In this document: positions 46,950-60,517 of the stretch, piece by piece
Numbering within the stretch: position 1 is the first letter of the stretch
Layout: each line of letters begins with the position of its first letter
Source of the DNA: Owenia fusiformis
Taxonomy: Eukaryota; Annelida; Polychaeta; Sabellida; Oweniidae
Reading direction: 5' to 3'
DNA length: 64,000 nt
Assembly: GCA_903813345.2 (NCBI GenBank)
Contig: CAIIXF020000007.1
Coordinates: forward strand, 25,591,564 to 25,655,563
Position numbers and translations under genes: made by a program
Notes under the pieces: model-generated
What the model was told of the DNA's origin: nothing
The model's input: only the letters and a program-made list of their open reading frames with translations
Database searches by the model: none

Positions 46950-47260
46950 GTAAGTACTGACCTTATTCTTTGTTTTATATCATATTCAGATAATATACAA
47001 TGTTTCAGCCGATTTGCTGACTTGGGTTATTTTATAAAAAATAGTTTGCTTTAGTATGTATAACCTATAAAGGCAATAATTTAGTAACATAGGATATTGC
47101 CACATTTTGGAAAGTGCACTGCCATTTTGATATTTATAGATTGTGATAAGCCATATACCCCTGGGATGTCTTTATCTCTCTTATTTTCATATGTTTATAT
47201 GATTTTGATAAATAAATAACTGAGAAAACTGTCAGATATTGTGTATATTTATTTTTTCAG

Positions 47261-47502
47261 ATATTGGCTATTGCAACACAAGCTCCCCTGTAATGAACAT
47301 GGCAGATGTGAAAACATGCCTGTCCTCAATGACTATAGATGTCACTGCGATGTAGGGTATGTTGGGGATAGATGTGAAACAGAGGTTGATCCTTGTGAAT
47401 CTAATCCTTGTATGAACGACGCTGAATGTCGGAAAGTGAACGAGTTGTACGAGTATAGATGCTACTGTAACCATGGTTACAAGGGGAAGCATTGCGAAAC
47501 AG
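47261..47502 (+). pseudogene. Double-EGF exon of copy 2 with one-base deletion
   Basis: 242 bp against 243 in copy 1. Where copy 1 has CCCCTTGTAAAG, copy 2 has CCCCTGTAATG, losing one T. In the phase left by the previous exon this gives a TAG stop about 90 bp into the exon. The EGF cysteines continue only in the shifted frame. Otherwise nearly identical to 1,114-1,356. Confidence 0.78.
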
Positions 47503-47652
47503 GTATGCAAAATACAAAATCCTAGAAGCATATTTAATACCACATATCAATTATTTAGAAAATCAAACAACAAAACATGTAATTATCGAATGATAGGCTG
47601 GATCAACCAGTTACCTTCCAAACATATTCCAAGATATTTTTCATATTTTCAG

Positions 47653-49415
47653 ATGAATTTTTTAATCAGTCAATGTGGGGAATCACCATCACGGCGATAG
47701 TTTTAGCATTCATACTGATTGTTATTGTTGTCGTGTTATTTGTTGTACTATGCAGATGGAGGAAAAGTAGTCTCACTAAGAAACCGAGGTATATAGATAT
47801 ATGTATTCATTGCAAATATATGTAGATTAGTAGATTATACAATTTTAAGTTCATAACTAACTTTTTTGTAATGCATTTCGATCATGAAATCAATTAGACA
47901 AACCTTTGAAAACAATGGAACAGTTTACTTTTCCCGGGCTACGTTTCACTTTCATTAAGGTACCCATACCATAAGCTGGGTCCAGTACCTAACGATGCTC
48001 AAAGGATTTCCCCGCCGCCGCAATACACCTCTACACTTCCAAACCAGCCCATGGGGCAAGATATGGGAGAGTACTCAATTAGAGGTTCAGCTAAGCCAAC
48101 CAATTATGAAATGGAAAGGTAAGGCAAATCCAAAATCCCTCCAGTTATAAGAACCTTCGATATTTTGTCTATTAAAGAAATAGTATACTATGTATTACCA
48201 TGTATCGTTTTATCGCTCTCGAGATACTTTTAATGGAGCCAACAGGAGCCAAGACATATGAATTACAGTTTACAGTTAACAAAATTGCAGTAAATTAACA
48301 AGTTTTTGTTTCATTTGTTTATTTTTTATTTCTTTTCATTCGTAAAAAATCGTAAAAATTCTGCTGTCCACTTATTGTCAACAAACACGAGCTACAATAT
48401 CTCTTTTTTATTTATTTTACTCAATGTCTCTTGATGTTATAATGAACACATTTAATGTTGATGAACATATTTCATGTTATTTTACTTATAGGTTCAATAA
48501 TGATTATTGGGAGGAACGAACCAATACAGTGCTACACCCACAAGCCCTTCACCAAGCAGGTTGCTGTCTGAACTGAAAGAACGAATAACTGAATACGAAA
48601 ATGCACATGGTGCACAAAATAATGGCTTTATACAAAACGAGGTTGTTTATCCTAGTAAGTAAACATAACTGAAACCGTATTTAACACAGTGAGCTCCTTT
48701 CTTTCTATTGTCATTTTTTAGAGACACTGACTGGCATTCAATGTGTAAAAAGGAATACGTAAGATGTGTGCCAGAAGGTAAAACCCATATCACAGTGATA
48801 TGATGATATTGTTGGTGCCATGTGGTGCAAAAATTGTGCTTTCCTACAATATTATTTGATTGTCCTCAAACACAAAGATCTCTTGAGAAGACACCATCGA
48901 GACCCATTTTCTACAATCTGGTTCAAAGTTTCTTATTCCCTTGTATCCAATCATATGTATTGTTTGACCTTTCAGGAGGTGACGGAATCACAATGTATCA
49001 ACCAGGACAACGATTACCACGTATCGGACACCAGGTTACATATATCAGTATAGCCGGCTCTGTACAACTGGATACTGTACATTTGTACATCATAACATAT
49101 GATCACAGTGACCAACTCTCGTCCACAACTCAAGATTATATAATTGTATTCCCCAATAATATATAGTATATAAACTTCTAAGGGCTAGTAAAATCATTCA
49201 CTCAAAAATCTAACTAAACTCAACTAGGCCTATATTATTAGAAATGTGTCAATTTAAAAAAAATGGAACAGCAGACTTTTCGGGGAAAACAGTTGATTCA
49301 AAACATATCGAAGGTACTTTTTAATTATTAAACAAATAGTAACTTAATTTGTTTTTGCTTTATCGGTTTATAATAATTTTAGAGTGACCGGGCGACAATG
49401 CAGACGCCGTTTTGA
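47653..49415 (+). pseudogene. Transmembrane and tail exons of copy 2
   Basis: 47,653-47,788 (helix) and 47,960-48,118 (PPPQY) keep the lengths and codons of copy 1. 48,492-48,654 lacks one G after AATACAG, changing TGATPTG to a wrong frame that stops within 15 codons. 48,976-49,034 keeps its length but has donor gttaca instead of gtaaca. 49,383-49,415 matches the copy 1 terminal exon including TGA. Confidence 0.75.
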
Positions 49416-49730
49416 CAAACAAATATGGCTGCAATGCCAAAGGAATGATGGCAGCAAGTTGCAGTATGTTCGAGGCGACAATCTAGGTTATATTTCCTAA
49501 AGTAATGAGTGTATAAAAATATAAACAGTGTACATAGTACATACATACATGTTGAGATAATGACAATACTGTTGGGTGCAGAAACTGATGATCTTGGATG
49601 AGGACTACATAACAAAAAGTAAACCACAGTTTTGTATTATAATCTCAACATAATTATGCACCACTGCAATTTCAAACTGGAGTTTATATCAGAATCTTTA
49701 ACCACAATTTAGATATTGTGGTGATTTCCA

Positions 49731-52700
49731 TCAGCATCCGGATTCTTCATTGCCAGTTTCTATATTTTGATACTCGGTATCTCGAAGAACACTTCTCTCA
49801 ACTCCATTTTCCTAGAATTAGAATACAACAAAATGCTAGTTTCTTATCATTACGACATGATATATTTACATTGTTAAATAGGATCGTACAATCGCACAAT
49901 ATATTATTTTTCATCATATTTCATCATGTTTTCATTTAAAGATATTAGGCTATGCATTAGGATCACAATATTTTAAGTTATTGAATGATTTGAAGTGCAA
50001 TACAGGATAAATTCTGCTCGAGAAATTTTGTATTGGAACGAGACGAAGTCGAGTGCCAATACAGAATATCGAGACAGAATATATCCTGTATTGCACTTCA
50101 AATCATTCAACAACGTTTTTATCGTGTGATCCTCTGTATTGTTACTGAGATTGTCCCCTCCGTACCAATATTTTCTGTATTGCGACGGAGATGATCAACG
50201 GGGACAATCTCAGTAGCAATACAGATTGGTACAGCACAAGAACTGACCAATCAGAGGGCTTCATTTTACAGATCAAACGATAAATATATTTATTGTAAAC
50301 ACAACATCACTCACTTGTCTTGGTGTTTTGTTTTCTTTACATCCACATGCTTTGTCTTTGACCCTAGATGAACAACAGCAGCATATTGCATCACGCAGCG
50401 AGAAAGTATATGCTTTGTCTATGCACCTTCCCTTTTCACCACCTCAAAATTGAAACGCACTTTAGATTAAAGGTTTTAATGATAAATAAGATCCGGATAT
50501 CAGAACTGTTAAATCCTTATATCTGTCTACAATGTGAACAATGAATTGATTGAGGGTTTCCACCAGCATTACTTAAAAGATCGAAAGTTAACGTCTCTAC
50601 GTAAAATATCAAATGTTATCATATTGAATAATTTCAGGATGGTTTTGCCTTTGAAAAATCGATAATGTAAGATTCAAGATGTTTAAATTGCTGAACAAAA
50701 ACAATTAAAAGTATTGTACTCTTTAATTATAGAGAACAAATAACTTAAGTAGTGTCCAAAATCATAAATATTAGTTTTGATAATCAAGAAAACCATTCAC
50801 TGTATGAGAGACATCATGAGAGATCATGAGAGTAACAAATGGAGATGTGAGTTTCATAAATACCTGTTGCCCAACTGACTACAAGCCCGATAATTATGGC
50901 AAGGAGTATCCCAAGCGGCGCATATAGGAGATGAGAAATGCCATACAAGTGCTGGATCCCTGTTCTATAATCAAGAAGTATATGCACTTTTAGACAGTTA
51001 AAATGCAATACTATATGGGACAACATTTCACCATAAAGAACGCCTTCCTGTATATCTTGTCACAAAGAATTTGACATTTTTCTCTTATTGAATAGAGGCT
51101 TTTCCATACAGCTTTGAAATCTCGTTAAAGTCTCGTTTTAATGAGATTTAAGGAGATCTCCATTTTTGACCACTGAAGACTAACATTTTCTTCTTTTGAT
51201 GGCATATTTGAATTATGTGTGTAATGTTTTATTGAAACAACTTGATTTGCACTGTTATTTACCTTTAGTCAAATTCTAGAGATTTTCAAGTTTTTTTTAA
51301 ATGTTGAAAAACCTTTAAACGTTCATTTACTTTTATAAGGATCACAATTTTAATGTGAAATAACGTTCCAGTTGTCAATAACATGATATAGTTACATTCC
51401 AATTGTGTTTTAAGTTGATCCAAATATAATTACTTGTTAAATCAATAAATTAAGTGACTATTGCTGTTATTTAGCCTTACCAATAACCATGATGCCATCT
51501 ATTTTTCCATTTACAAAAAGGGTCAATTCTTAGCTATGTTTCTTCTTAACGAAAATAATCACAACTCTGGTTAGTAATGCTTTTCTTGCTGTATTGTAAA
51601 TAGATTTTGTTCAACATTTGGCAAACCTAATACAGTTTTCTGTAACACCATCAAAATACTTAACATATATATGATACAAATGTAAGTACCACTGAGATGT
51701 TCTTTATAGATTATTCTTTATTTATACTATAACATTGACTTACAATTCCTGTTCCTGAGGTTCCATAATGCTGGAATGATTTAACAGATTTCCATCATAT
51801 ACAATGTCTATTGTATCGTTATACCACGACGTGACATTGTTATAAACGGAAATGTTATAAACACTGCTTCCATTTGAAATTTCACATCGATCAGTTGGCC
51901 CAGGAGGTAAATATTGATTATTGCCTTTAATAGACTGGCCTCCGATAGCAATCCAGAGGAGGATTATGAAAGATACAACTGGTCCCGTTATCGCTCCCTG
52001 GAACGAAATAAATTGTAGAGGATGGTTGCCTTTACTCACGACCCAGACTTGCAGACTACAATGGCCTTGTGGTAATCCTTTACAAGGTCAAGGTCATGTG
52101 TGATATATGGCTCCAACCACAATAGATCATATTAAATGCACAAGTAAATACAAATTGCTTTAATAAATATTCAGAAACTTTCAAACTAGTAGAAGTTCAT
52201 AGTAGTATGCCATGAACTATTTCATATTATCATTTTAGAGTCGAATTATAGAGACATGTAGCTTACCTTCCAGTTGGAAGTGGCGGTGAAAGCTCCCAGT
52301 ATAAATAAGGCTGAGGAACTCCCACCTATAGCACCGCTTAAAGTCGAGCCAGCCTATGGGGCGAGATACAAAAAACGATCAATGAATCACATAAAGATGA
52401 ACAAAGTTGCGTGACTGATGCTGTCGTTATTTGAATTATTAAATTACATGTTATACATTGTATGTGCATGGTTCTAGATATAAACAAAACGTAAAAGTAA
52501 TGCTGAGTAACAAAACAATACAATACAATGGATGATAATACACTCAACATTGGTCTTCTTCTTGTTGACATTAATTAACAACCTTTGCCATTAAACATTA
52601 CCAACAGGTGTAACGCTTACCTGTATTATTGGTCCTTTTATAAGAATTGCTAAACAAGCAACCCCAGTTGAGCAAACGCCATAAATTACAACTAAAACAG

Positions 52701-55700
52701 TAAATGGTTGATGTATGAACATCTATTAAGTCAACATTTACTGAAACAACAATTTATTTAATGTAAGAACATTCGAAGCAATAACGAGGGAATAATGTCA
52801 AAAACTGAATTTTGTACATGATATTACTAAAACGTATACGTCTGCTTACCCAAAAGCTTTGTGCAGAGTGCTTTTCTTGACTCCTTTAGATGTCTGAACC
52901 TGTGTTTGAGGAAATCCTCCCAGGTGATCGCCGAAAGAGCATTTAAACCTGATGATATGGAGCTACAATTAAAATGAAAATTCGGCGTTCATGAACAAAT
53001 CAAAGAAATATTGTGTATTGCTATCTCAACTACCAAGCATTGTCTGATCACCATTTCTTCTTCTGGTACATCAGACAAAATAATACTTGTCCTAGTATTT
53101 CCATTCCATGTATTTTCTACAATGATATTCTTACTGTCAAATATCTAAATGTTTAAAGAAAAGAGAAGCAGCATACCTGAGTGCCCCACTGAAGAGGGTT
53201 GCAAGAAATAGTCCTGAGAAACCAGGGAGGCTCTTAAATGTATCCATCACAAAATATGGCAATATCTACAAAGACCAGATTGTTTACACCAGTTGTGTTG
53301 TAACTTCATGTAGTATGAATAGTAGCATGGACATGAAAGAATGCTAAAATACCTCCGAAAGCTGGTTCGAAAATATAAAATATACAAAATGTAATGTATA
53401 GTACCCCATACACAATTTTGTCGCCTACTTTGATGTGTTGTAGAAAAGTATCCAATAAGAGTTTTCTCATGAAATTTGGCATACATTAAATTAAAACAAT
53501 TTGTGACACTCTAATTTTTTTGTTTGGGGTTATATGACTTCACCACAATTTGACTTCGGTTTCTAAATTGCTACGCATTTACAGATTTGACCTAAATTAA
53601 GCTAAATTTTGAAACAATTTGTAACAAATTGATTACAAAAAAATTTGAATATTCTGGTCAATCCTATCCTATTAAACACCATCATAATCCACATGTAAAA
53701 GAACAACTGAACCAAACAGGAGTGACTGTTATAATGTTACAATGTTATGATGTTACCCCTGAAAGTTCACATGTTTAATCCATGTGAATCATTTCCAACA
53801 AAAGGTAAGCTGTCGGTGGCCACCTGTGAGGTATTGGGCGAATATGGCCTCCCGATAGTAGGCCAACGAAAAATTGAGTGCAAGCTCACTGTTGATAATG
53901 CCCTAAACAAAATACAACTATTTTCTTGAGATTTTATGAGATGCGAGCTACTGGAAAGGATTTTTTATCGAGTGAGACAGTAGGAAATGCTGTAGTGGCA
54001 GGATGGGATAGAAATCCAAGCAAGGATGTGTTTCTGTGCCCTGATAAACCCTTTTACACTTAAAACCAACAAATCACATGATACATGCACCTGTCTATGT
54101 ATTGAAAGTATTAAAAGGGGTCTTCACTCTTAAACAAAAATAAAACCAAACTTACAATATTCCTGTTTAGGAGTTTAACATCTCCAAAACATAGTAACAA
54201 TATCTTAAGAGAACAGACAAACCATATGTAATGCAATAAGTTTGTAATCAAAATGTAATCAAAATGATTTAAACTCTCTTTAAAGCTGCAAAACTGGAAA
54301 TTTTCGTCGACTTTTGTTGAAACATGATAATTTTAAAATTGCTTGGTTTTCGTCAATATTACTTAAATTTCCAAATAAAAAAATTTGAGTGTCACAAAAT
54401 GTTTCAAGTTTAAGTGTGGCGAATTTTATAAGCAAACTCTTTTTTGATATTTTTCTACAATACATCAAAGTAGGCGACAAAATTGTGTGTGGGGTACTAT
54501 GATATCAAAAATCAAATGTACTGTGATTAGAAATATGGTATACATGTATAATGTTTTCAAATAAAAGTAATATCCATAATCTACATACAGTAAGCTTGCT
54601 TACCTAATTTATTAAATATTCAGAAAACATATCTTTTACCTGATTTCCTGATTTAATAATTCCTTGTTCAAGGGGATCACAGCCTATATGGATGTAGTAT
54701 GCAAATATGACAAGTCCCGCGAAAGAAACCATTGTAATCAACAGAAATTGCATCGGTATGACGAGCAGAACAGCCCTATAAAACAATCACACGCCAAAAA
54801 CTTATATGTATATCGGAGTATAAAATTATTATCTAAATTCAAACAAAAATGTGCAAATGTGCAAGATTTTATTCCAAACGGTACTGGACACGACGAATTA
54901 GTTTGCTATGATTATTCATAGCAAGTGAAATGAAGCTGTGAAGCGAAATTCATTCTAGAAAATCAGAGCGCCGATTTCCGGCCAGTTTAGGGGAATCTAA
55001 CAATTTGTCAACATTAACGTAAGAAATGTGCAGTTTTAATTATGAACAAAGTAGATCAAATCAGTAAAGAATAATTGATATCTGATCAGAGGTCACATGA
55101 TCAATCACGTCAGCAATAGCCATCCGTCTTTCATATAGATACGAGGGGTAATCAGGAATTCCTGGACCGTTGGCTCTATTTTTGCCATTTTTTATCCCTT
55201 TTAGTGATTTTTTCACACATTATAACCCAAATATATAGGATCACACCATGAATATTTCACTGTTCTATGACATCGATATCATTACAGTATCCTGTTATTT
55301 ACGTTAACATGGTAATCGGTGACGCACCAAGGTGAAGCTCAGAAAAAATACTGAATTTGAAAAATCAACAGTAATTTCATCTGATGTTTGAACACTGTAT
55401 TCGTTGCTGAATATGTACATGTATTGGAGTAGGTTGTATTATTTCATTCAGTATTTCATTAATGTTCATTGATAATGATGTCATGAAACAATGAAATCTT
55501 CAGGTAGTGATCCTATATATGAGTTAAATTTTGTGAACAAATCACAAAGAAAGGATAGAAAATGGCAAAAATAGAACCAATGGTTCAGAAATTCCTGATC
55601 ACCCCTCGTATACCCAAATTACCTAACTGCGTGAACAACCAAACAGCCCATCCTTAATATATATTGTTCTACTCACGCATTTGCTTTCTTTAGAGTGGGC

Positions 55701-58700
55701 AGTGAGCAAAACCTTTGAACACTGGCTTGTCTGGTTCCATAAACCTTCCACCAGAGTATCGTATCTGACAACACTATAGTCCAGAATGTATTGATTCTTG
55801 TGGGATTAAAATCAAAGCTAAAACATAAATAATATCAACCGTAATGTAGTTGATCAACATAACTTTAATATACATTACATATTTGACGATTTTGTTGTTT
55901 TGAATCGTGCTAATGACCTTCAAAGGGCAAGATGGTAGTATAAACTGTATTGTACAAGATATTAACTGGGTAACTTACTTTAAGAAATTGAGACGTTTGT
56001 GTTCCTGGCAAATCTCAAATACCTTGGAGACACTTCCAATTTTGACAAGGCCCTGTTTATAAAAAACAAAGCAATTAGCTGTATATGGTTTCTACATGGA
56101 ACTGAAAAACTCCAATAGTCCATCAACGTTAACTGACAAAAAACTTAAATTTATTGTTTTTATTATTACTCATAGATAACATATACGGTTACCATGACAA
56201 TGACTGCTAGTACTCCGCCAAACATGATGACCGATTGGAACACATCTGTCCATACAACAGCCTTCATTCCTCCCTGCAAACAAGTAAGGCACCTCGATCA
56301 GCATAACAAAGTTATCTTACTGATTGAACAAAAGATCTAAATATGTAAGAGTTTTTAGATAGACATTCAGTTCACCATTATGTTCGTACAATCGATTTTG
56401 ATAAAAAAAGGTAATTTACTTGTATGCCTTCTATTCTATATATTTGGACACCTGTTAATTTTTTTGTTTTAAATCACTTTTGATTGATGGAGAATAAATT
56501 GAGCTGACAGCAGATTGTTATTGTTGATAAAAACATATTATATGTGTACGCTAAAATATGAAATATTATACGGTCAGTGTTCTTTCATTATCAAAGTTGG
56601 CGTGGGTATTGTATGAGTCGCATAAATTAGTAGACTCCGCTTAAACTTTAAATTGCTTGAGCGCTGATTATTTTCTAATCATACGCTGAATCGGAAGGGG
56701 ATAATATATTAGCCTATCAATCATAAGGTAAATTTAAAAAATGAAAAAAATATAAAAAATACATTAAATTAAGTCAGATTTAACTAAGCATGTTTATATC
56801 ATTGTACATCTCTAAAATGGCAACGAGAATGCTTTTGATTTTTCAATTATTTGGACATGTTTTGGCTTCAAGGGAAGAATTGGATCTAACAATATCCTTA
56901 GATGATAATTCTTAATTGCTTCAATTTTATAATATCTTAGGCTAATATCATTCCTTATCATGTCTATTTTTTAAAATCCCCGAGTGTATATACTTTGTTT
57001 GAGGAAAACTGCAGATTTGTACAGCACTGCATTAAAAGTTCTAGAACCATTCTGTTTACCATTTTATTATTTGGTAGAATTAAGCATTTTTCCCATCTTG
57101 GTACTTTGACTCATCAATAACGTCACCAGTTAATAACATATCATGGATCCTTAAGGAGATATCATATTTGAGATTGTAATCATTCACAATTTAATAAAGC
57201 GTTGGCTGAAATTTTTAAAATTGTAAGCATTTTAGAATTTGAACTTCGATAGTTTAAAAAAGCGGACAGTATTTACGATTTCTAACAATAAATCTAGCAT
57301 AAGTATTCGTTATGCTTTTAAAGGACCAAATTGAGAATGAGTTCCAGTATTCCACAAAAATAGGATTCCACTCGGTTTGATAATAATCTTTGATCCGCAT
57401 CATTCCTCTCTCAAATATCCATAGATATATTCGAGTCTATAGTAACTCTACCAGATAAGAATGAATGCAACTCACTATGGATGTGTAGATGGTTCCGACG
57501 CCTGCAGTGACCAATATGGATGCCCAGACAGGAAAACCAGTAACTAAAAACACACGTGTTTTGTTAACATTATAGTATATGCCTGATAGTTTATCTAGAT
57601 TTGTTTAACTTGAGCTTATGTGGTTTGCTTTATATATCGCACTACCCAGCTTAATATATCTCCAAAAGTTGACAATTTACCCCCCCCCCCCATTTAATCA
57701 TGGTGTTTCAGCCTATTTATGTGGTGATTTAAAAATCATCTCTGTCTTTAACTCTACCACTCTCTCCCGATGATTGTCAGAATTGTCGAGGTTTTGGAGG
57801 TCTGTATACATGCACTTCTCAACTAATTTCTTCATTATGGCTACATTTATCTTTATCTGTGGTCTCTTACGAATCAGTATGGGATTATACCTACACTTAT
57901 TCGATTTTAATTTAAGCAAAAGCGATATCAGAGATAATGGAGACTTTAAGCAAGCGATGTTTTTCACAACGCAAATGAACGCAAAATCAATGAATAGATG
58001 GGTAGTGATGTGTATAGCGAGCATATAAAACAGGCCCTACTTAGGTCTACTTCGGATACCCGATCAGCTTTAGTTTCGTACTTAGATCGGGAGATTTGCA
58101 ATTTCACGTTGGTGTCAATGGGAATCATTATACTCATGTCTATTGAATACTATGCTATCAATTATGATTTCGATGAACAGTATAATTCCTTCTGAAGAAA
58201 ATGATGTATGCCATATATGTTTTATTATCAATGGCATATTACACAGCGATGTGTAGTCTAAGTAACGGTCTAAGTAAACACTGTTACTGAACGAGTATTT
58301 ATGTGAGAAAACTACATGCATTTTTATAGGGCAATTTATACGTACAGGTTTACGTTTCGATTTTATATGCATTTCTTAAAGTCTCAAATGATAATGCGTA
58401 GTTACCTGCTTCAAGAGCTGTGGATGGTGCAAACATTGCTGTACCCATATAAGATACCTGAAACGGTAAATTAAGAATTATTTGATAATGAAATCAGTCA
58501 CTTTTCTCTCAAAATTTCTCATACGTTTCTTAATATATAAATCGGTATGGTACACAAGTTATATTATAGCGCAGCATTGTAGAGGATAAATGTTTAAATA
58601 AAATAATCTCATTTTATGTTTTCTTTTATTGCTGTTTCCGTAACCATTTCTGGTATTATCTCTTGTTACTTATGCACACATATTCATAAATAACGCAGCA

Positions 58701-58828
58701 TCTTTTGATGCCAAACGATCATCATGATACATTTGACTCAAATTTTCTTGTTGCCTTACCGTTGCAATGATTCCCATTACAGAGCCAAGTTTTCGAACAG
58801 CTACAGAGTCAAACCTCAAGTACAGGTA
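49731..58828 (-). CDS. SLC5-family symporter, SMCT-like, copy 2 (exons 2-16)
   Basis: Fifteen exons on the minus strand, 5' to 3': 58760-58828, 58406-58457, 57476-57543, 56193-56273, 55979-56052, 55677-55817, 54640-54775, 53177-53265, 52850-52962, 52621-52691, 52267-52353, 51744-51997, 50864-50964, 50315-50442, 49731-49811. Lengths equal copy 1 except exon 13 (+9 bp) and exon 16 (+3 bp), both in frame. No stop or frame break was found, and signature motifs ([19 protein letters not shown], five glycosylation sequons) are kept. Exon 1 should lie beyond 64 kb if intron 1 is as long as in copy 1. Changes include Pro to Ser in GFPGLF and GTSQ to GTRQ. Predicted role as for copy 1. Confidence 0.88.
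49972..50280. mobile_element. Copy-2-only insertion made of two hairpins
   Basis: Copy 1 is continuous across this point ('ggatcacaatatatatattt', about 3,710), whereas copy 2 has about 305 extra bases. They contain one palindrome with 36 bp arms ('tgaatgatttgaagtgcaat', 49,985-50,112) and a second ('actgagattgtcccc' with 'ggggacaatctcagt', 50,140-50,212). It lies just downstream of symporter exon 15. Superfamily unknown. Confidence 0.6.
51744..51997 (-). CDS. Symporter copy 2, exon 13 with three extra residues
   Basis: 254 bp versus 245 in copy 1. Copy 1 ends [10 protein letters not shown]; copy 2 ends [13 protein letters not shown], a 9 bp in-frame difference at the close of the glycosylated loop. 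The five N-x-S/T sequons are unchanged. The donor gtaagt is kept. Confidence 0.85.
53401..54497. mobile_element. TA-flanked inverted-repeat element in copy 2 intron
   Basis: 1,097 bp. The ends GTACCCCA.ACACAATTTTG continue for about 47 bp ('tcgcctactttgatgt'). Both flanks are TA, and copy 1 has the empty site at about 6,675 ('aatgtatattatatcaaaaa'). It lies between symporter exons 9 and 8. No transposase frame; a 60-codon frame inside has no family resemblance. Probably a non-autonomous Tc1/mariner relative. Confidence 0.8.
55140..55610. mobile_element. Mariner-like MITE (TACGAGGGGT ends)
   Basis: Inverted ends TACGAGGGGT.ATCAGGAAT of about 60 bp, including 'tctatttttgccatttt', with TA at both borders. 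About 470 bp, between symporter exons 8 and 7 of copy 2. The 'tacgaggggtgatc' end is typical of mariner elements and recurs as a single end at 33,896. Confidence 0.78.
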
Positions 58829-58935
58829 CTGAAATGAACAGAACATTTATATTTACGTAATATTTAGTATTGCATTTTGATGCATTGCTCAAAAGATTTT
58901 AATTCATAATCTAAGCAATAGAGGATTCCGAGGTA

Positions 58936-59928
58936 CAGGGTGACCGGAAAAAAAGGAGACCATTGAAATAGGCAATATCTCCTAAAATAGACTAGTGACA
59001 TCAATGAAATTTTGCATACATCAGGACAGTTCTATGGAAATTTGTTCCTGAAAGTGTCAATACAAGCAGTCAACTGGTTCAGGAGCTATGATCATTTACA
59101 TAACATGCTCCAAATAGGCGCAATTGAGACCAACGCAGAGCTGGATACATTTGGCAAATACCCTTACATATTCCGACCTTGTTATGGCATTATATTTAGC
59201 ATTTATTGCCACCTTTAGGTCAGCAATTGTCTCAGGATTGTTTTGGTACACATTGTCTTTCAAATTGCCCCACAAAAAGAAATCAGGTGGATTCAAATTT
59301 GAGGTGTATGGAGACGAAGCTTATCTGACCTATGGCTTCTGACTCAGTGGTCCCACTCAGTTACAGTATCATCCTAAGGAGGTTTTGGGCAGCCCTTGGT
59401 TTCCATATGGGATTTAATTGTGCCATATAGTGGTTTTAGTAACATGGCACTATGCCCAATACCTAAAGTGACTCTTAAGATTGGGTAAATCAGCACTTTG
59501 GCAACAGGATGATGAACCACATGTCAGATAACCCTTCATTGCCATTACAGCCTAGACTTGAATCCTGCTGATTTCTTTTTGTATGGATATTTGAAAGACA
59601 ATCTATACCAAAACAATCCTCAGACTATTGTTGACCTAAAGAAGGCAATCACTGCTATATGTAATGCCATAATAATGCCATAGAGGGCAGAACATGTAAG
59701 GGTAGTTTGCCATATGAATCCAACTCTGCGTTGGTCTCAATTGTGCCTATTTGGAGCATGTTATGTAAATGATCATAGCTCCTGAACCAGTAGAATGCTT
59801 GTATTGAAACCTTCAGTAACAAATTTCCATATAACTGTTCCAGTGTATGCAAAATTTCATTGATGGCACTTGTCTAGTTTAGGAGAAATTGATTACTTCA
59901 ATGGTCTCCTTTTTTTCCGGTCACCCTG
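58936..59928. mobile_element. Foldback Tc1/mariner element with transposase fragment on each arm
   Basis: 993 bp, TA on both sides, ends CAGGGTGACCGGAAAAAAAG and its complement, arms pairing for over 200 bp. The left arm on the minus strand encodes NPPDFFLWGNLKDNVYQNNP then ETIADLKVAI. The right arm on the plus strand encodes LNPADFF, then GYLKDN and NPQTIVDLKKAI. Both are the C-terminal catalytic block 'D-L-N-P-x-D-F-F-L-W-G' of a DDE/D transposase. FWQQDDEP on the right arm marks the second catalytic Asp region. Both copies are frame-broken. Copy 1 has the empty site near 15,595. Confidence 0.8.
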
Positions 59929-60517
59929 TATTTTATATTTAAGCACATAATACATTCTTCATGATGTGAATTCAAGATGGCCATTGTTAATGAAAACACA
60001 GAGGGGACGAAGCCCCTTTCTCCAATTAACTCCAATGATGAATTACTAATGATACTCATCAAAAATAACACGTTTTACCATATATTTTGTATACTCCAAC
60101 ACTTGGTCAACATATTCAATTCACTAACACATTAGATATAATTGAGAACTGATCATTGATCATTGAATAATTAATCATTTAAATACTACATTGGATCACA
60201 TCTTATTTCTGAAAATAAATGTTTGAAATCACTTATTTGCATTGATGAAATCTTAATGTTAGGAGGATACAAAATATTGGACAGCAAAACCTTAATCCAC
60301 CATAAAAATAATAACAATATTTTGTCTGATGTCTTCATAGTCTGTCATTTAAGAGGTAACCTTTAAGGGCACTTTCTGGTGAAATCTTAAACAAATGATG
60401 CATCATCATGCGTCAAGGTTATTCATGGATATATTCTGAATATAATGGTAGTTTTAAATTTTAATAGTAGTTCCTATAGGCCTTGAAATATGTAATGTAA
60501 TAAAACTGTCATAGCAG

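Larger units (their letters stand above)
39267..49415 (+). pseudogene. EGF-repeat membrane protein, copy 2 (frame-broken, transposon-interrupted)
   Basis: Exons: 39267-39383, 40200-40319, 40624-40737, 40855-40971 (one EGF module each, all phase 1-1), a fifth EGF exon split as 41171-41178 plus 46836-46949, then 47261-47502 (two EGF), 47653-47788 (transmembrane), 47960-48118, 48492-48654, 48976-49034 and 49383-49415. Exon five is one base short of keeping phase. Exon 47261-47502 is 242 bp against 243 in copy 1, and exon 48492-48654 is 163 against 164. The second loss gives a stop before the transmembrane helix. The phase-preserving EGF exons upstream are intact. No signal-peptide exon was identified. 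It may be a pseudogene, or the three losses may be assembly errors; the 5.7 kb insertion stands in either case. Confidence 0.75.

Noticed and set aside
53747-53929. 60-codon frame inside the 53,401 element
   Set aside because: Short, no motif, within a non-autonomous inverted-repeat element that is absent from copy 1.
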